A stretch of DNA of 64,000 nucleotides from Pseudoruegeria sp. SHC-113 (lineage in GTDB: Bacteria > Pseudomonadota > Alphaproteobacteria > Rhodobacterales > Rhodobacteraceae), in contig NZ_JAHUBR010000001.1 in the NCBI RefSeq assembly GCF_025376885.1, positions 2,666,001 through 2,730,000 on the forward strand, written 5' to 3'. Shown piece by piece: positions 36,900 through 46,746 of this stretch (position 1 is its first letter; every line of letters starts with the position of its first letter). The notes under the pieces were generated by a model that saw only the letters and a list, made by a program, of their open reading frames with translations, had not been told where the DNA came from and ran no database searches. The position numbers and the translations under genes were made by a program.

Positions 36900-37775
36900 A
36901 TGGCGACAGACCTTCATGCAGCATTCGACGCCCGCCTGAGCACGCCCCTGCGCGCACGCCTGCCGCGCGGGCTGGCCGAGCCGCTGATCTTCGGGCTGAA
37001 ATTCCTCTGGGCGGCGCTTTTCGGCATCCTCTTTCTGATCGCTTTGGTGGTGACACAAGCGATCTGGCAGCCGGACTGGTGGGTCAGCCGTTATGATGCG
37101 CTGCTGATCTACGCGCTCACGGTGCAGGGGCTGATGCTTTGGCTAAAGTTGGAAAGCTGGGAAGAGGCCAAGGTGATCTTCCTCTTTCACCTGACCGGCA
37201 CGGTGATGGAGATCTTCAAAGTGAATGCGGGCAGCTGGAGCTATCCGCAACCTGCCGTGGTGCAGATCCTCGGCGTGCCACTGTTTTCGGGCTTCATGTA
37301 TGCCTCTGTCGGCTCCACCATCGCGCGGCTGTTTCGCCTGTTTCGCGTCCAGCTGGCCCCCTACCCACCCTTTTGGGCCACGGTGCTGCTGGCCACTGCC
37401 ATCTACGTGAATTTCTTCGCCCATCACTTCATCTGGGATTCCCGCTACCTGCTTTTTGCCGCCACGGTGCTGCTTTTTGCCCGCACCCGGATGTGGTTTT
37501 TCACCTCCAATCACGCCCATTGGGTGCCGCTGCCCGTGGCCATCCTCACCTGCAGCTTCGCGCTCTGGGTGGCCGAGAACATCGGCACTTGGAGCGAGAC
37601 CTGGGTCTACACCGGGCAACGCCCCTGGCAGATGGTGTCGCTGCACAAGATGGGCAGCTGGTACCTGCTGCTCTATGTCTCTTTCGTGACGGTCACGCTG
37701 GTCTACCGCGATCTGCTGCGGCCGGAAAAACTGCGCAAGGATGGGGTTACGGGTTTTCTTGAACCCGCGGAGTGA
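36900..37775 (+). CDS. DUF817 family integral membrane protein
   Basis: 291 residues with about eight hydrophobic helices (FLWAALFGILFLIALVV, LLIYALTVQGLMLWL, and FWATVLLATAIYVNFFA among them). Conserved-looking patches are VMEIFKVNAGSWSYPQ, FSGFMYASVGS, YVNFFAHHFIWDSRY and SLHKMGSWYLLLY, matching the DUF817 family. Function unknown; the His-rich loop FFAHHF could bind a metal or cofactor (inference). It starts 13 bp after the Slam gene but may be unrelated. Confidence 0.85.
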   Translation: MATDLHAAFDARLSTPLRARLPRGLAEPLIFGLKFLWAALFGILFLIALVVTQAIWQPDWWVSRYDALLIYALTVQGLMLWLKLESWEEAKVIFLFHLTGTVMEIFKVNAGSWSYPQPAVVQILGVPLFSGFMYASVGSTIARLFRLFRVQLAPYPPFWATVLLATAIYVNFFAHHFIWDSRYLLFAATVLLFARTRMWFFTSNHAHWVPLPVAILTCSFALWVAENIGTWSETWVYTGQRPWQMVSLHKMGSWYLLLYVSFVTVTLVYRDLLRPEKLRKDGVTGFLEPAE

Positions 37776-37823
37776 CTAGCTGTTGAGCGTCACCGAACCA
37801 AATCCGCAAACAGGGAGCCCCCG

Positions 37824-38252
37824 ATGGGTATCAAATATCTGCACACCATGGTGCGCGTGAAGGATCTGGAGGCCTCGATGGCCTTCTACAAGCTGCTCGG
37901 CCTCGAAGAAACCCGCCGCCACGACAGCGAAGGCGGGCGTTTTTCGCTGATTTTCATGGCGCCTCCGGGCCAGCCGGACTGCCCGGTGGAGCTGACCTAC
38001 AACTGGGATGGCGACGATGAGCTGCCGTCTGACAGCCGCCATTTCGGCCACCTTGCCTATGAGGTGGACGACATCTACGCCACCTGCCAGCACCTGCAGG
38101 ACAACGGCGTGCTGATCAACCGCCCGCCGCGCGATGGCCGCATGGCCTTCGTGCGCTCGCCGGACAATGTCTCGGTAGAGCTGCTGCAGAAGGGCGAGGC
38201 GCTCGCCCCGGCGGAGCCTTGGTCAAGCATGGAAAACACCGGCCATTGGTAA
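37824..38252 (+). CDS. gloA: Lactoylglutathione lyase (glyoxalase I), VOC family
   Basis: 142 residues, normal for GloA. Converts the methylglyoxal-glutathione hemithioacetal to S-lactoylglutathione. Two beta-alpha-beta-beta-beta modules: YLHTMVRVKDLEASMAFY with the first metal His, VELTYNW with Glu, HFGHLAYEVDDI with the second His, and FVRSPDNVSVELLQ with the last Glu. All four metal ligands are present. SD aggga lies upstream of ATG 37824. Confidence 0.9.
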   Translation: MGIKYLHTMVRVKDLEASMAFYKLLGLEETRRHDSEGGRFSLIFMAPPGQPDCPVELTYNWDGDDELPSDSRHFGHLAYEVDDIYATCQHLQDNGVLINRPPRDGRMAFVRSPDNVSVELLQKGEALAPAEPWSSMENTGHW

Positions 38253-39013
38253 GGCGTTCGCGCCTCTTTGCCCCGGCCGCCATGGCCGGGGCGCTTCTTC
38301 TGGCCAGCTTGTGGCAGTGGCCCGCGCAGGCGCAGACCGGCGGCTGCCGTCAGGCGCTGGTGCTGGGGCTCGATGTTTCGGGCTCTGTTGATGCCAGCGA
38401 ATACGCCATCCAGCGCCGCGGGCTTGCGAATGCCCTGCGCCACCGCGAGGTGCGCGCCGCCCTCCTGCAACTGCCCGATCTGCCTGTCGCCCTCATGGTC
38501 TTTGAGTGGAGCGGCGCTGGCCAGCACGCGGACATCACGGGCTGGCACCTGATGAAATCCGACGCCGCGATCGACTCCGTCGCCGCCATGCTGGAAGACA
38601 TCGACACGCGCCCCACCCCGGCCCCGACAGCTATCGGCAGTGCGATCCTCTACGCGGTGGACGCATTCAGCGAAGTCTCCGCCTGCCTGCACCGCACGCT
38701 CGATCTGTCCGGCGATGGCAAAAGCAACGATGGCCCTCTGATCACCGACGCACACGCAGCCGCCGAACGCGCCGGCGTCACGATCAATGGCCTTGTGATC
38801 GGCGGTGACACCGCGACCGCCCGCGACGACCGCGCCGCCCAGATCGGCGAGCTTGTGGCCTACTACCAGCACAGCGTGATCCTTGGGCCCGGTGCTTTTG
38901 TGGAGGCCGCGCTCGGATTTGAGGATTTCGAGCGCGCCATGAAGCGCAAACTGTTGCGCGAGCTCGATGGCTTCGTCTTTGGGGCCGCGCCCCAGCCAAA
39001 AGAACGCCCCTAG
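38219..39013 (+). CDS. DUF1194 secreted VWA-like protein
   Basis: 264 residues if the TTG at 38219 is used; a TTG at 38246 is another choice and no start has a good SD. It overlaps the end of gloA in another frame, so translation may be coupled. Signal peptide through about 40 (ALLLASLWQWPAQAQ). VWA-like MIDAS DVSGS in LVLGLDVSGSVDASEY, followed by FEWSGAGQ, TAIGSAILYAVDAF and LSGDGKSNDGP, the DUF1194 pattern. Periplasmic or surface; function unknown. It is the second VWA-type protein within 8 kb. Confidence 0.85.
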   Translation: MVKHGKHRPLVRRSRLFAPAAMAGALLLASLWQWPAQAQTGGCRQALVLGLDVSGSVDASEYAIQRRGLANALRHREVRAALLQLPDLPVALMVFEWSGAGQHADITGWHLMKSDAAIDSVAAMLEDIDTRPTPAPTAIGSAILYAVDAFSEVSACLHRTLDLSGDGKSNDGPLITDAHAAAERAGVTINGLVIGGDTATARDDRAAQIGELVAYYQHSVILGPGAFVEAALGFEDFERAMKRKLLRELDGFVFGAAPQPKERP

Positions 39014-39019
39014 AACAGC

Positions 39020-39517
39020 TCAGTAAATGTAGCGGATCTGCTCGCTCCAGTAGCGCTCCACCCGGCGCAAGGAGACGTTGATATCCTCGATCCCATCCGC
39101 TCCCAGAACCCCGCGCGATTGCAGCCCGTCCGCATGGCGGGCAAAAAGCTCTGCCACCACATCGCGGATCCGGCGGCCCTTCTCCGTCAGCCGCACCCGC
39201 ACGCTGCGGCGATCCACCTCGCAGCGCTGATGGTGCATATAGCCCATCTCGACAAGCTTCTTCAGATTGTAGGAGACATTGGAGCCCTGGTAATAGCCTC
39301 GGCTCTTCAGCTCCCCGGCCGTGACCTCATTATCACCGATGTTGAACAGCAGAAGCGCCTGCACCGGGTTGATCTCAAGGATCCCGACGCGCTCAAACTC
39401 ATCCTTGATCACATCCAGCAGCAGGCGGTGCAGCCGCTCCACTAGCGCCAGCGCCTCAAGATAGCCCGAGATGAACCCCGTATTGCCGGGGATCGACACC
39501 GAATTGTGCATCGTCAT
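39020..39517 (-). CDS. MarR-family regulator, LdtR-like
   Basis: 165 residues. Winged helix: INPVQALLLFNIGDNEVTAGELK leads into the recognition helix GYYQGSNVSYNLKKLVEMGYM and wing QRCEVDRRSVRVRLTEKG. The YQGSNVSYNLKKL helix is the one seen in LdtR of Liberibacter and rhizobia, a MarR-type activator linked to cell-wall L,D-transpeptidase and stress. The LdtR name is by resemblance only. An upstream gap of 93 bp holds its promoter. Confidence 0.85.
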   Translation of the reverse strand: MTMHNSVSIPGNTGFISGYLEALALVERLHRLLLDVIKDEFERVGILEINPVQALLLFNIGDNEVTAGELKSRGYYQGSNVSYNLKKLVEMGYMHHQRCEVDRRSVRVRLTEKGRRIRDVVAELFARHADGLQSRGVLGADGIEDINVSLRRVERYWSEQIRYIY

Positions 39518-39610
39518 CCTATTCTCCGCCTTGTTCTTTCCAGCAGAGAATCGGGGGGAAAGCCGAAGATCCGGTTAATCCGCGAAAAAAGCGCACCAAA
39601 TGCGCGCTGA

Positions 39611-39883
39611 TCAGCCCTCGCCGCGGGCGTGGCGCGCGATCACGGTGAGCAGATCAAGGTATTCCGGCGGCGTCGGGGCCTGCCCGGTGACCCACGACAG
39701 CAGATCCTGATCGTTCTCCGCCAGCAGCCGATCATAAAGCAGCAGCTCCGCCTCGCCGAGCGCGGCCAGCCGGCTGTCGGCGAAGGGGCCAAGGATCACG
39801 TCCATTTCCTTCATACCGCGCCGCCAGGAGCGCATCGTCATGCGTTTCAGCCGGGCGTCCGGCGTTTCCTGAACCACCCCCAT
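39611..39883 (-). CDS. sdhE: Succinate dehydrogenase assembly factor 2 (SdhE) family
   Basis: 90 residues. SdhE helps covalent FAD attachment to SdhA. The family core is seen: RLKRMTMRSWRRGMKEMDVILGPFAD (with the RxGxxE-like RRGMKEMD that contacts SdhA), then LYDRLLAENDQDLLSWVTG. Its ATG overlaps the stop of the XRE regulator gene (TGATG). Confidence 0.92.
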   Translation of the reverse strand: MGVVQETPDARLKRMTMRSWRRGMKEMDVILGPFADSRLAALGEAELLLYDRLLAENDQDLLSWVTGQAPTPPEYLDLLTVIARHARGEG

Positions 39884-40299
39884 CAGCCCTGCGCCTTCAA
39901 CGCGCTGCGCAGGCGCTTTTCCAGCATCGCCAGCTTTTCAGCCGAGCGGCTCATCTCGCTTTTCAGCTGCCGCAGATCCGACAGCAGATCGGAGACCTCG
40001 CCGGGCAGTTCAACCTCGTCCACAGGGCCACTCAGCCCTTCGCCCTCGCCGGTCAGCATCCAGCGCATAGAGACATTCAGGATGCCCGAAAGCATCTGCA
40101 GCTTGTTGGCGCGCGGCTCTTGCAGATCTTCCTCCCAGACGCGGATCGTCTTGAGCTTCACGCCCAGCCGCTTGGCCAGCTCGCCCTGGCTCATGCCCAT
40201 GGCCTCGCGCGCCCCGGCAAGGCGATCGCCAAAAGTGGCGGCCTCGGCGCTGAACCAGCTGTCATCCGTCTCGGCGCTTTGGTCGGTGGTCTCGCTCAT
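39883..40299 (-). CDS. XRE-family DNA-binding protein
   Basis: 138 residues from ATG 40299 with SD aaggag. A Cro/C1-type HTH at about 25-80: FGDRLAGAREAMGMSQGELAKRL, VKLKTIRVWEEDLQEPRANKLQMLSGILNV interrupted only by the turn. A short coiled coil forms the C-terminus (about 108-135). No membrane segment. Target unknown. Coupled to sdhE and divergent from the aminotransferase gene. Confidence 0.88.
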   Translation of the reverse strand: MSETTDQSAETDDSWFSAEAATFGDRLAGAREAMGMSQGELAKRLGVKLKTIRVWEEDLQEPRANKLQMLSGILNVSMRWMLTGEGEGLSGPVDEVELPGEVSDLLSDLRQLKSEMSRSAEKLAMLEKRLRSALKAQG

Positions 40300-40330
40300 C
40301 TGGGCTCCTTTCGCCGAAATGGCGGCTTGA

Positions 40331-41590
<1,260 letters not shown>

Positions 41591-41605
41591 GTTAAGGGGT
41601 TTTGC

Positions 41606-42013
41606 ATGGCGGCCGAACTGCCAGAATACTATTTCCGGATCCGGGAGAACGGCGCGACCGTCTTCCGGGTCGACACGGAAAACCGGCAGCGCCGGATCGA
41701 GATGGACCAGATCGCCATGGCCAACGTCAAGAACGGCCAAATCAAACCCCATGGCGACCGGGAGCTCTCGCAGAAAGACATGCAGGTCATCCAGGAATGG
41801 ATCGACGCCCGCCGCGCCCTGCTGGCCAAACGCGACATCGACGACATCCTGCGCGCGGTGGATTACCTCAACACCACCACCCACTGGGTGCAGAGCAAGG
41901 CCACGGATGACGATCTGGAGGCAGTGACGGACGCGCTTCTGCTGGCCATGCATGATCTGCGCTCGGTCCTCGTGCGCAAAAAGGCCGACCGCCTGATGAG
42001 CGGCAAGGGCTAG
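41606..42013 (+). CDS. Conserved hypothetical cytoplasmic protein
   Basis: 135 residues, charged, no signal or membrane segment. N-terminal YYFRIRENGATVFRVDTENRQRRIEMD and the helical WVQSKATDDDLEAVTDALLLAM region are not matched to a known domain. SD aaggggt lies before ATG 41606, 15 bp after aatA, so it is probably co-transcribed with it. Function unknown. Confidence 0.75.
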   Translation: MAAELPEYYFRIRENGATVFRVDTENRQRRIEMDQIAMANVKNGQIKPHGDRELSQKDMQVIQEWIDARRALLAKRDIDDILRAVDYLNTTTHWVQSKATDDDLEAVTDALLLAMHDLRSVLVRKKADRLMSGKG

Positions 42014-42025
42014 GTGCCAAAAGAA

Positions 42026-42130
42026 GGGGGCTCTGCCCCCGCCGCCTTCGGCGCCTCCCCCGAGATATTTTCAGAACAAAGTGGGGCCCCATCTTCTGGC
42101 CAAAAATATCCCGGAGCGCGAGGCAGAGCC
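42026..42130. repeat. ~105-bp intergenic palindromic repeat, copy B (inverted)
   Basis: Ends ggggctctgcc...ggcagagcc; the core reads agatattttcagaacaaa and gtggggccccatcttctgg. The reverse complement aligns with 15975-16079. It lies between the convergent hypothetical gene and the MATE gene. Confidence 0.8.
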
Positions 42131-42144
42131 TCGCAAGACGTCTT

Positions 42145-43524
42145 TTAGGCCGACGCAGGCGCTTCGGCCCCAAGGGCAGGCACCGTCCAGAGCCAGAAGC
42201 GCGCCAGAAGCAGCACGGCCGCGGAGGCAAGGCCAAGCACCAGCCCGTACCAGACTCCGTGGACGCCGTAGCCCAGCGTGAAACCGATCACATAGCTTGC
42301 GGGCATGCCGACACCCCAGTAGCTGAAGGCCGCAATGAGCATCGGGGCTCGGGTGTCCTTGACGCCGCGCAGAAGCCCCAGCCCCACGGCCTGCGCCCCA
42401 TCCACAAGTTGGAAGAAGCCGGAAATGATCAGAAGCGCGCTGGCCAGCGGGATGATCACGCCGCGATCGGGGTTGTCGGGCGCGAGGAAAAGCCCTGTGA
42501 TCACTTCGGGCACGGTGAAGAACACCACCACAGTGGCCGAGGCAAAGAGCATCGACATGCCCAGCACCACCCGTGCGCCGCGTTTGAGATCCTCCACTTC
42601 GCCACGGCCAAGAGCGCGCCCCGCGCGCACGGTGGCGGCGTTCGACAGCCCCAGATGCACGAGGAAGGTGGCCGACGAGACCTGCAGCGCGATCCCATGG
42701 GCGGCGACTTCCATTGTCCCGATCCAGCCCACAAGCACGGCCGCCCCGGCAAAAAGGCCCACCTCGGCGAGCAGGGTTACACTGATCGGCCAGCCCAGCA
42801 GGAAGACGCGCTTCATCGCCTCGCCATCAGGTTTCCAGAAGCGCTGGAACAGCCGGTAGATTTTGAGCGCGGGCGCCATGCTGGCATAGGCGGCAAACAT
42901 CGCGAGCGTGGCCCCATTGGCGATCACCGAGGCCAGCGCGGCCCCTTTCACGCCCATCTCGGGCGCGCCGAAATTGCCGAAGATCAGCACCCAGTTCAGC
43001 AGCCCGTTCAGCACAGCCCCGGCGATGGACACCCAAAGGATGATCTGCGTGCGCTCAAGCCCCGACAGGAAGCTCTTGAGCGCCATCACCAAAAGCGCAG
43101 GCAGCACGCCGAAGCCTGCAATCCGCATGTAATCGCGCGCGTCCGAGGCCAGTTGCTCGCCCTGCCCCAGCGAGGACAGCAGCGCGCCGGAGTTCCAGAA
43201 CAGCGGCAGCACCAGCAGGCTGTAAGCAATCGACAGCCACATCCCCATGCGCGTGGCGCGGCGCACCTCGGTTTCATCTCCTGCCTCGCCGGCCTCCGCC
43301 ACCATGGGCATCACGGCAAGCGCGAAGCCCGAGCCAAAGATATAGATCACGAAGAAAAGCGAAGAGCCCAGCACCACGGCGGCCAGTTCCTCGACCCCGT
43401 ACCAGCCCATCATCACCGTATCGGTGACCCCGATGGCGAATTGCGCAAGATGCGAGCCGATCAGCGGCAGGCCGAGCGTCAGAATCATCTTGATGTGCTG
43501 AAAAACCGGGCGAACTTGAGACAT
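42145..43524 (-). CDS. MATE family efflux transporter (NorM-like)
   Basis: 459 residues, 12 hydrophobic helices in two homologous halves. N-terminus LTLGLPLIGSHLAQFAIGVTDTVMMGWYG is the MATE start; the second half has RVFLLGWPISVTLLAEVGLFAGAAVLVGWIG in the equivalent place. Exports cationic compounds using Na+ or H+. Substrate not known. Confidence 0.93.
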   Translation of the reverse strand: MSQVRPVFQHIKMILTLGLPLIGSHLAQFAIGVTDTVMMGWYGVEELAAVVLGSSLFFVIYIFGSGFALAVMPMVAEAGEAGDETEVRRATRMGMWLSIAYSLLVLPLFWNSGALLSSLGQGEQLASDARDYMRIAGFGVLPALLVMALKSFLSGLERTQIILWVSIAGAVLNGLLNWVLIFGNFGAPEMGVKGAALASVIANGATLAMFAAYASMAPALKIYRLFQRFWKPDGEAMKRVFLLGWPISVTLLAEVGLFAGAAVLVGWIGTMEVAAHGIALQVSSATFLVHLGLSNAATVRAGRALGRGEVEDLKRGARVVLGMSMLFASATVVVFFTVPEVITGLFLAPDNPDRGVIIPLASALLIISGFFQLVDGAQAVGLGLLRGVKDTRAPMLIAAFSYWGVGMPASYVIGFTLGYGVHGVWYGLVLGLASAAVLLLARFWLWTVPALGAEAPASA

Positions 43525-43575
43525 GGCCCAGCCTTAGGCGCTTTGCTCAGTCCCGGCAAGGCTTGGCAAGCGCTT

Positions 43576-43602
43576 GCAGGGGCGCGGTTTTTACGCCCCT
43601 GC
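43576..43602. terminator. Stem-loop between ppk2 and the MATE gene
   Basis: 9-bp stem gcaggggcg / cgcccctgc with loop cggttttta. The T-run is in the loop, not after the stem, so terminator function for ppk2 (minus strand, stop at 43615) is uncertain. Confidence 0.4.
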
Positions 43603-43614
43603 CGGTATCGCGCC

Positions 43615-44580
43615 TCAGGCGCCGCCGCGGCGCTGGTCGGGGTGCAGCGAGGTGCCGAGAATGTGGTCCGAGCCATGCACCACATGGCCCGCATGGCCGA
43701 CGATCAGCGGATCGGGCAGCTTCGCGATCTCGGGATCCTTGTCGGGGTAATCGACGGTGGACAGGAAATGGCGCATGCAATTCAGCCGCGCGCGTTTCTT
43801 GTCGTTGGATTTCACGATGGTCCAGGGCGCATCCGCCGTATCGGTGTAGAAGAACATCGCCTCCTTGGCCTCGGTGTAATCATCCCATTTCGACAGCGAC
43901 GCCTTGTCGATCGGTGAGAGCTTCCAGCGTTTCAGCGGGTCGGTTTCGCGGGCTTCGAAACGCTTCTTCTGCTCGTCCTGCGTGACGGAGAACCAGTATT
44001 TGTGCAGGCGGATGCCGGAGCGCACCAGCATGCGCTCGAACTCCGGGGCCTGGCGCATGAATTCGAGATAGTCGTTTGGAGAACAGAAGTTCATCACCCG
44101 CTCGACGCCAGCCCGGTTGTACCAGCTTCGATCGTAGAAGACCATTTCACCGGCCGTGGGCAGGTGCTGCACGTAACGCTGGAAGTACCATTGCCCGCGC
44201 TCTTCGTCGGTGGGTTTGTTCAGCGCCACGATGCGGGCCTGCCGGGGGTTCAGGTGCTCCATGAACCGCTTGATCGTGCCGCCCTTGCCGGCCGCATCGC
44301 GCCCCTCAAACAGGAGCACGAACTTCTGCCCTGTCTCCTGTGCCCAGAGCTGCACCTTCAGGAGTTCGGCCTGAAGCTGCGCCTTTTCCGCCTCATAGGT
44401 GCTGCGGGCCATGCGGCGACTGTAGGGGTAGGCTCCGCTCTCAAAGGCGATGCGCACGCGTTCAGGCAGGGGTTTGGTGGCGCCGTTCAGCGGCTTCTTT
44501 TCAGCAGCTCCTTCCGGGACAATTTCTGTGGCTTTCTCTGTGGCGGCAGGGGTCGTTGCGGTCGTTTCCAGCACGGTCAT
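43615..44580 (-). CDS. ppk2: Polyphosphate kinase 2
   Basis: 321 residues. Class I PPK2 family: uses polyphosphate to phosphorylate nucleoside diphosphates. P-loop FEGRDAAGKGGTIKRFMEHLNPR split over the loop; lid FYDRSWYNRAGVERVMNF; DKASLSKWDDYTEAKEAMFFYTD near 230. The first 55 residues are Ala/Thr/Glu-rich and probably disordered. Whether it prefers ADP or GDP cannot be told. Confidence 0.95.
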   Translation of the reverse strand: MTVLETTATTPAATEKATEIVPEGAAEKKPLNGATKPLPERVRIAFESGAYPYSRRMARSTYEAEKAQLQAELLKVQLWAQETGQKFVLLFEGRDAAGKGGTIKRFMEHLNPRQARIVALNKPTDEERGQWYFQRYVQHLPTAGEMVFYDRSWYNRAGVERVMNFCSPNDYLEFMRQAPEFERMLVRSGIRLHKYWFSVTQDEQKKRFEARETDPLKRWKLSPIDKASLSKWDDYTEAKEAMFFYTDTADAPWTIVKSNDKKRARLNCMRHFLSTVDYPDKDPEIAKLPDPLIVGHAGHVVHGSDHILGTSLHPDQRRGGA

Positions 44581-45304
44581 CTCGGCTCCTTTTCGCTTCT
44601 GGTTCGCTCTTGGGATCGCGGTCAGACAAACCCGTAAAGGGCGCGCGCCGCCATGACCTGAGTCAAGCCATTCGCAAAAACTTCATGAAAACCGGTTTCA
44701 GGGATGAGGGCTGCGGGGTTGCCCGAAACCAAATCTGCCGCTACTGTCGAGCATGGTGATGATTTTGGGCAAGGAGTGAGTGACCAACCCCAAGTTGGAT
44801 GAACGGCAATCCCCATATGGCGTTCGTCTGAGTCTGATCACCGGTTTTTTTCCGAAACGTCTTATCCCCAGCGTGGAAAAATACCTGTTCAATCACCAAG
44901 GCGGGGGCCGCTGCCCGGCGGTCCCCGTCCATTTGTCTGGCCATTTGTTTAGGGCCATTTCCGCACCGCCATTTTCTGGAAAACGCCTGTTTCCGCGGGC
45001 TTGCTTTGGCTATGGCCCACCCGCCTGCCCCGGCGCCTATCCGTATGGGCAGGCGCACATCCAGCCCTCTTAAGGCTTTGTCAAGGAAGCAGGCACAGCC
45101 AGAGCCTTTGCGCCAGAAACACCGCTGAAAGGTCACAATGGCAGCATCGGGGGCCCACAATCGCTTGCGATCCTGAGGATGCCCGGCCACTGCGCCGTGT
45201 GTGTAACAAGTGTTCAGTTAATGAGTGCCGGGCCCCGTGGCCTGCCGCGAGGCCCGGATCCACCCGCCCAAGCCCGTTAAGGGCCCGGGAGAAGGAGACA
45301 AAAG
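44581..45304. other. 724-bp gene-poor region
   Basis: No convincing gene. A minus-strand open frame (44741-45190) has no SD and no family features. Seen: an inverted repeat ggtttc...gaaacc (about 44694-44733) with ggg/ccc inside; ccaac-cccaa-gttgg (44784-44798); a T7 run (44844-44850) on the plus strand without an adjacent strong stem; and a hairpin near 45228-45257 that belongs to the leader of the next gene. A small RNA here is possible but not shown. Confidence 0.4.
45228..45257 (+). promoter_or_regulatory. Leader hairpin upstream of the 64-residue gene
   Basis: 7-bp stem ccgggcc / ggcccgg, 48 bp before ATG 45305. It could form in the 5' leader; role unknown. Confidence 0.4.
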
Positions 45305-45499
45305 ATGCAAGAGCCCCAGATCCGCCCGCACAGCCGTCCGGCGCATGAAGGCCTGCCGCTTTCGGCCATCAGCCGCACCCTGCGCGCCGCTCCGCAACCG
45401 GCCGCGCCGAAACCCCGCAAACCCGGCAGCACGACGCCACCGCAGCGGCGCAGACTTGCCCCCGCGGCCTACCGCTTCACCGATTGGGCCAGCATCTGA
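45305..45499 (+). CDS. Small Pro/Arg-rich hypothetical protein
   Basis: 64 residues, basic, Pro/Ala/Arg-rich, no membrane segment, probably disordered. The call rests mainly on a strong SD (agaaggag, 45290-45297) seven bases before ATG 45305 and on a leader hairpin. No known family. The middle (PAAPKPRKPGSTTPPQRRR) would suit nucleic-acid or protein binding. It lies 96 bp before the TfoX-like gene. Confidence 0.5.
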   Translation: MQEPQIRPHSRPAHEGLPLSAISRTLRAAPQPAAPKPRKPGSTTPPQRRRLAPAAYRFTDWASI

Positions 45500-45595
45500 C
45501 GCACCTTGGGGCCCGCGAAACTATCGGTTTCCCTTCGCCAGCATCGGCGGGCTATCCTGCGGCCAGACAGCCGATACTCAGTCAGGAGCCATGCC

Positions 45596-45925
45596 GTGCC
45601 GCGCCCCGTTTCCAGCATCCGCAACCTTGGCCCGGCCTCGGATGAAAGCTTCGCGCGTGCCGGAATTACCTCGGCCGAAGAGCTGATCGAGATGGGGCCG
45701 GATGAGGCCTATAAGAGGCTTCTCAAAGCGGGCTCGCGCCCGCATTTCATCGGCTACTACGCCATGGTGATGGGGCTGCAGGGCCGCCCGTGGAACGATT
45801 GCAAGGGCAAGGAGAAAGTGGCCCTGCGCGCGCGGTTTGACGCGATCAAATCCGCTGCCGGCCCCAATCCGATGGCGGGAATTGAGCAGATCCTGAACGA
45901 GATCGGCACCGGCACGCGGCGCTAA
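45596..45925 (+). CDS. TfoX C-terminal domain protein
   Basis: 109 residues from GTG 45596 with SD caggag at spacing about 7; upstream in-frame ATG (45506) gives an unconvincing leader. It holds a helix-hairpin-helix-like TfoX_C domain: SSIRNLGPASDESFARAGI, TSAEELIEMGPDEAYKRLL, FIGYYAMVMGLQGRPWND. Full-length TfoX/Sxy regulates competence genes, but stand-alone C-terminal domains are common in Rhodobacteraceae with unknown role. Converges with the SDR gene, 5 bp apart. Confidence 0.85.
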   Translation: MPRPVSSIRNLGPASDESFARAGITSAEELIEMGPDEAYKRLLKAGSRPHFIGYYAMVMGLQGRPWNDCKGKEKVALRARFDAIKSAAGPNPMAGIEQILNEIGTGTRR

Positions 45926-45930
45926 GGCCG

Positions 45931-46683
45931 TTAGGTGCGCAAAGCCGGCAGGCCGACGCCCGTGCTTTCAAAACCCCCATCCGCCGCCAGCACCTGCCCG
46001 GTGATGTAGCTCGCTTTCTCCGAACACAGAAACACGATGGCCTGCGCGATCTCCTCTTCGCTGCCGTAGCGATTGAGCGGGATCGCGTCGTGATAGGCAT
46101 CGATGATCTCCTGGCTGTGCACGGCCATGGCGAGCTTCGTGCGCACCGGGCCGGGGCAGACGCAATTGGCGCGCACGCCGTGTTCGCCCAGCTCAGCAGC
46201 CTGTTGCTTGGTCAGTTGGATGACGGCGGCCTTCGAGGTGCCATAGGCCACCCGCAGCGTGGAGGCGCGCAGGCCCGAGATGGAGCCGATGTTCACGATG
46301 GCGCCTTTGCGCGCGATCAACGCCGGGGCGGCGGCCTGCGAACAAAGGAAAACGCCGTCCAGATTGGTGGCCATCACGCGCCGCCACATGGTGAAATCGC
46401 ACTCCGCAATGGGGCCGAACTCGGCCACGCCCGCGTTGTTCACCAGCGCATCCACGCCACCGGCCCAGCCCAGCACCGCCTCCATCATCTGCGCGACCTG
46501 CGCCGGGTCCGAGACGTCCTTCTCAACGGCCAGCACGCTCTCGCCCAGGGGAGCAGCTGCCGCGCTGAGTTCGGGCCCGTCGCGATCCACCATGGCAACG
46601 CGCCAGCCCTCGCTCAAGAAAAGCCGCGTGGTGGCCAGTCCGATTCCACGGGCCGCCCCGGTGACGATGGCGCAGTTTTGCAT
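45931..46683 (-). CDS. SDR family oxidoreductase
   Basis: 250 residues from ATG 46683, which has SD aggagaag/gagag; a longer frame begins at 46725. Cofactor loop VTGAARGIGLATTRL, NNAGVAEFG, catalytic Ser in NIGSISG, catalytic Y-x3-K in AYGTSKAAV, and CPGPVRTKLA. Close to 3-oxoacyl-ACP reductase-like SDRs, but the substrate is unknown. Confidence 0.9.
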   Translation of the reverse strand: MQNCAIVTGAARGIGLATTRLFLSEGWRVAMVDRDGPELSAAAAPLGESVLAVEKDVSDPAQVAQMMEAVLGWAGGVDALVNNAGVAEFGPIAECDFTMWRRVMATNLDGVFLCSQAAAPALIARKGAIVNIGSISGLRASTLRVAYGTSKAAVIQLTKQQAAELGEHGVRANCVCPGPVRTKLAMAVHSQEIIDAYHDAIPLNRYGSEEEIAQAIVFLCSEKASYITGQVLAADGGFESTGVGLPALRT

Positions 46684-46746
46684 GTCTCTCTCCTTCTCCT
46701 GTGCCCTTTTTGGCAGATGGCGCAAGGAGAAGGCAAAGGCGAAACC

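Noticed and set aside
44741-45190. 149-codon minus-strand frame in the gene-poor region
   Set aside because: No SD, unusual residue mix (many Lys/Arg/Trp/Cys) and no family pattern.
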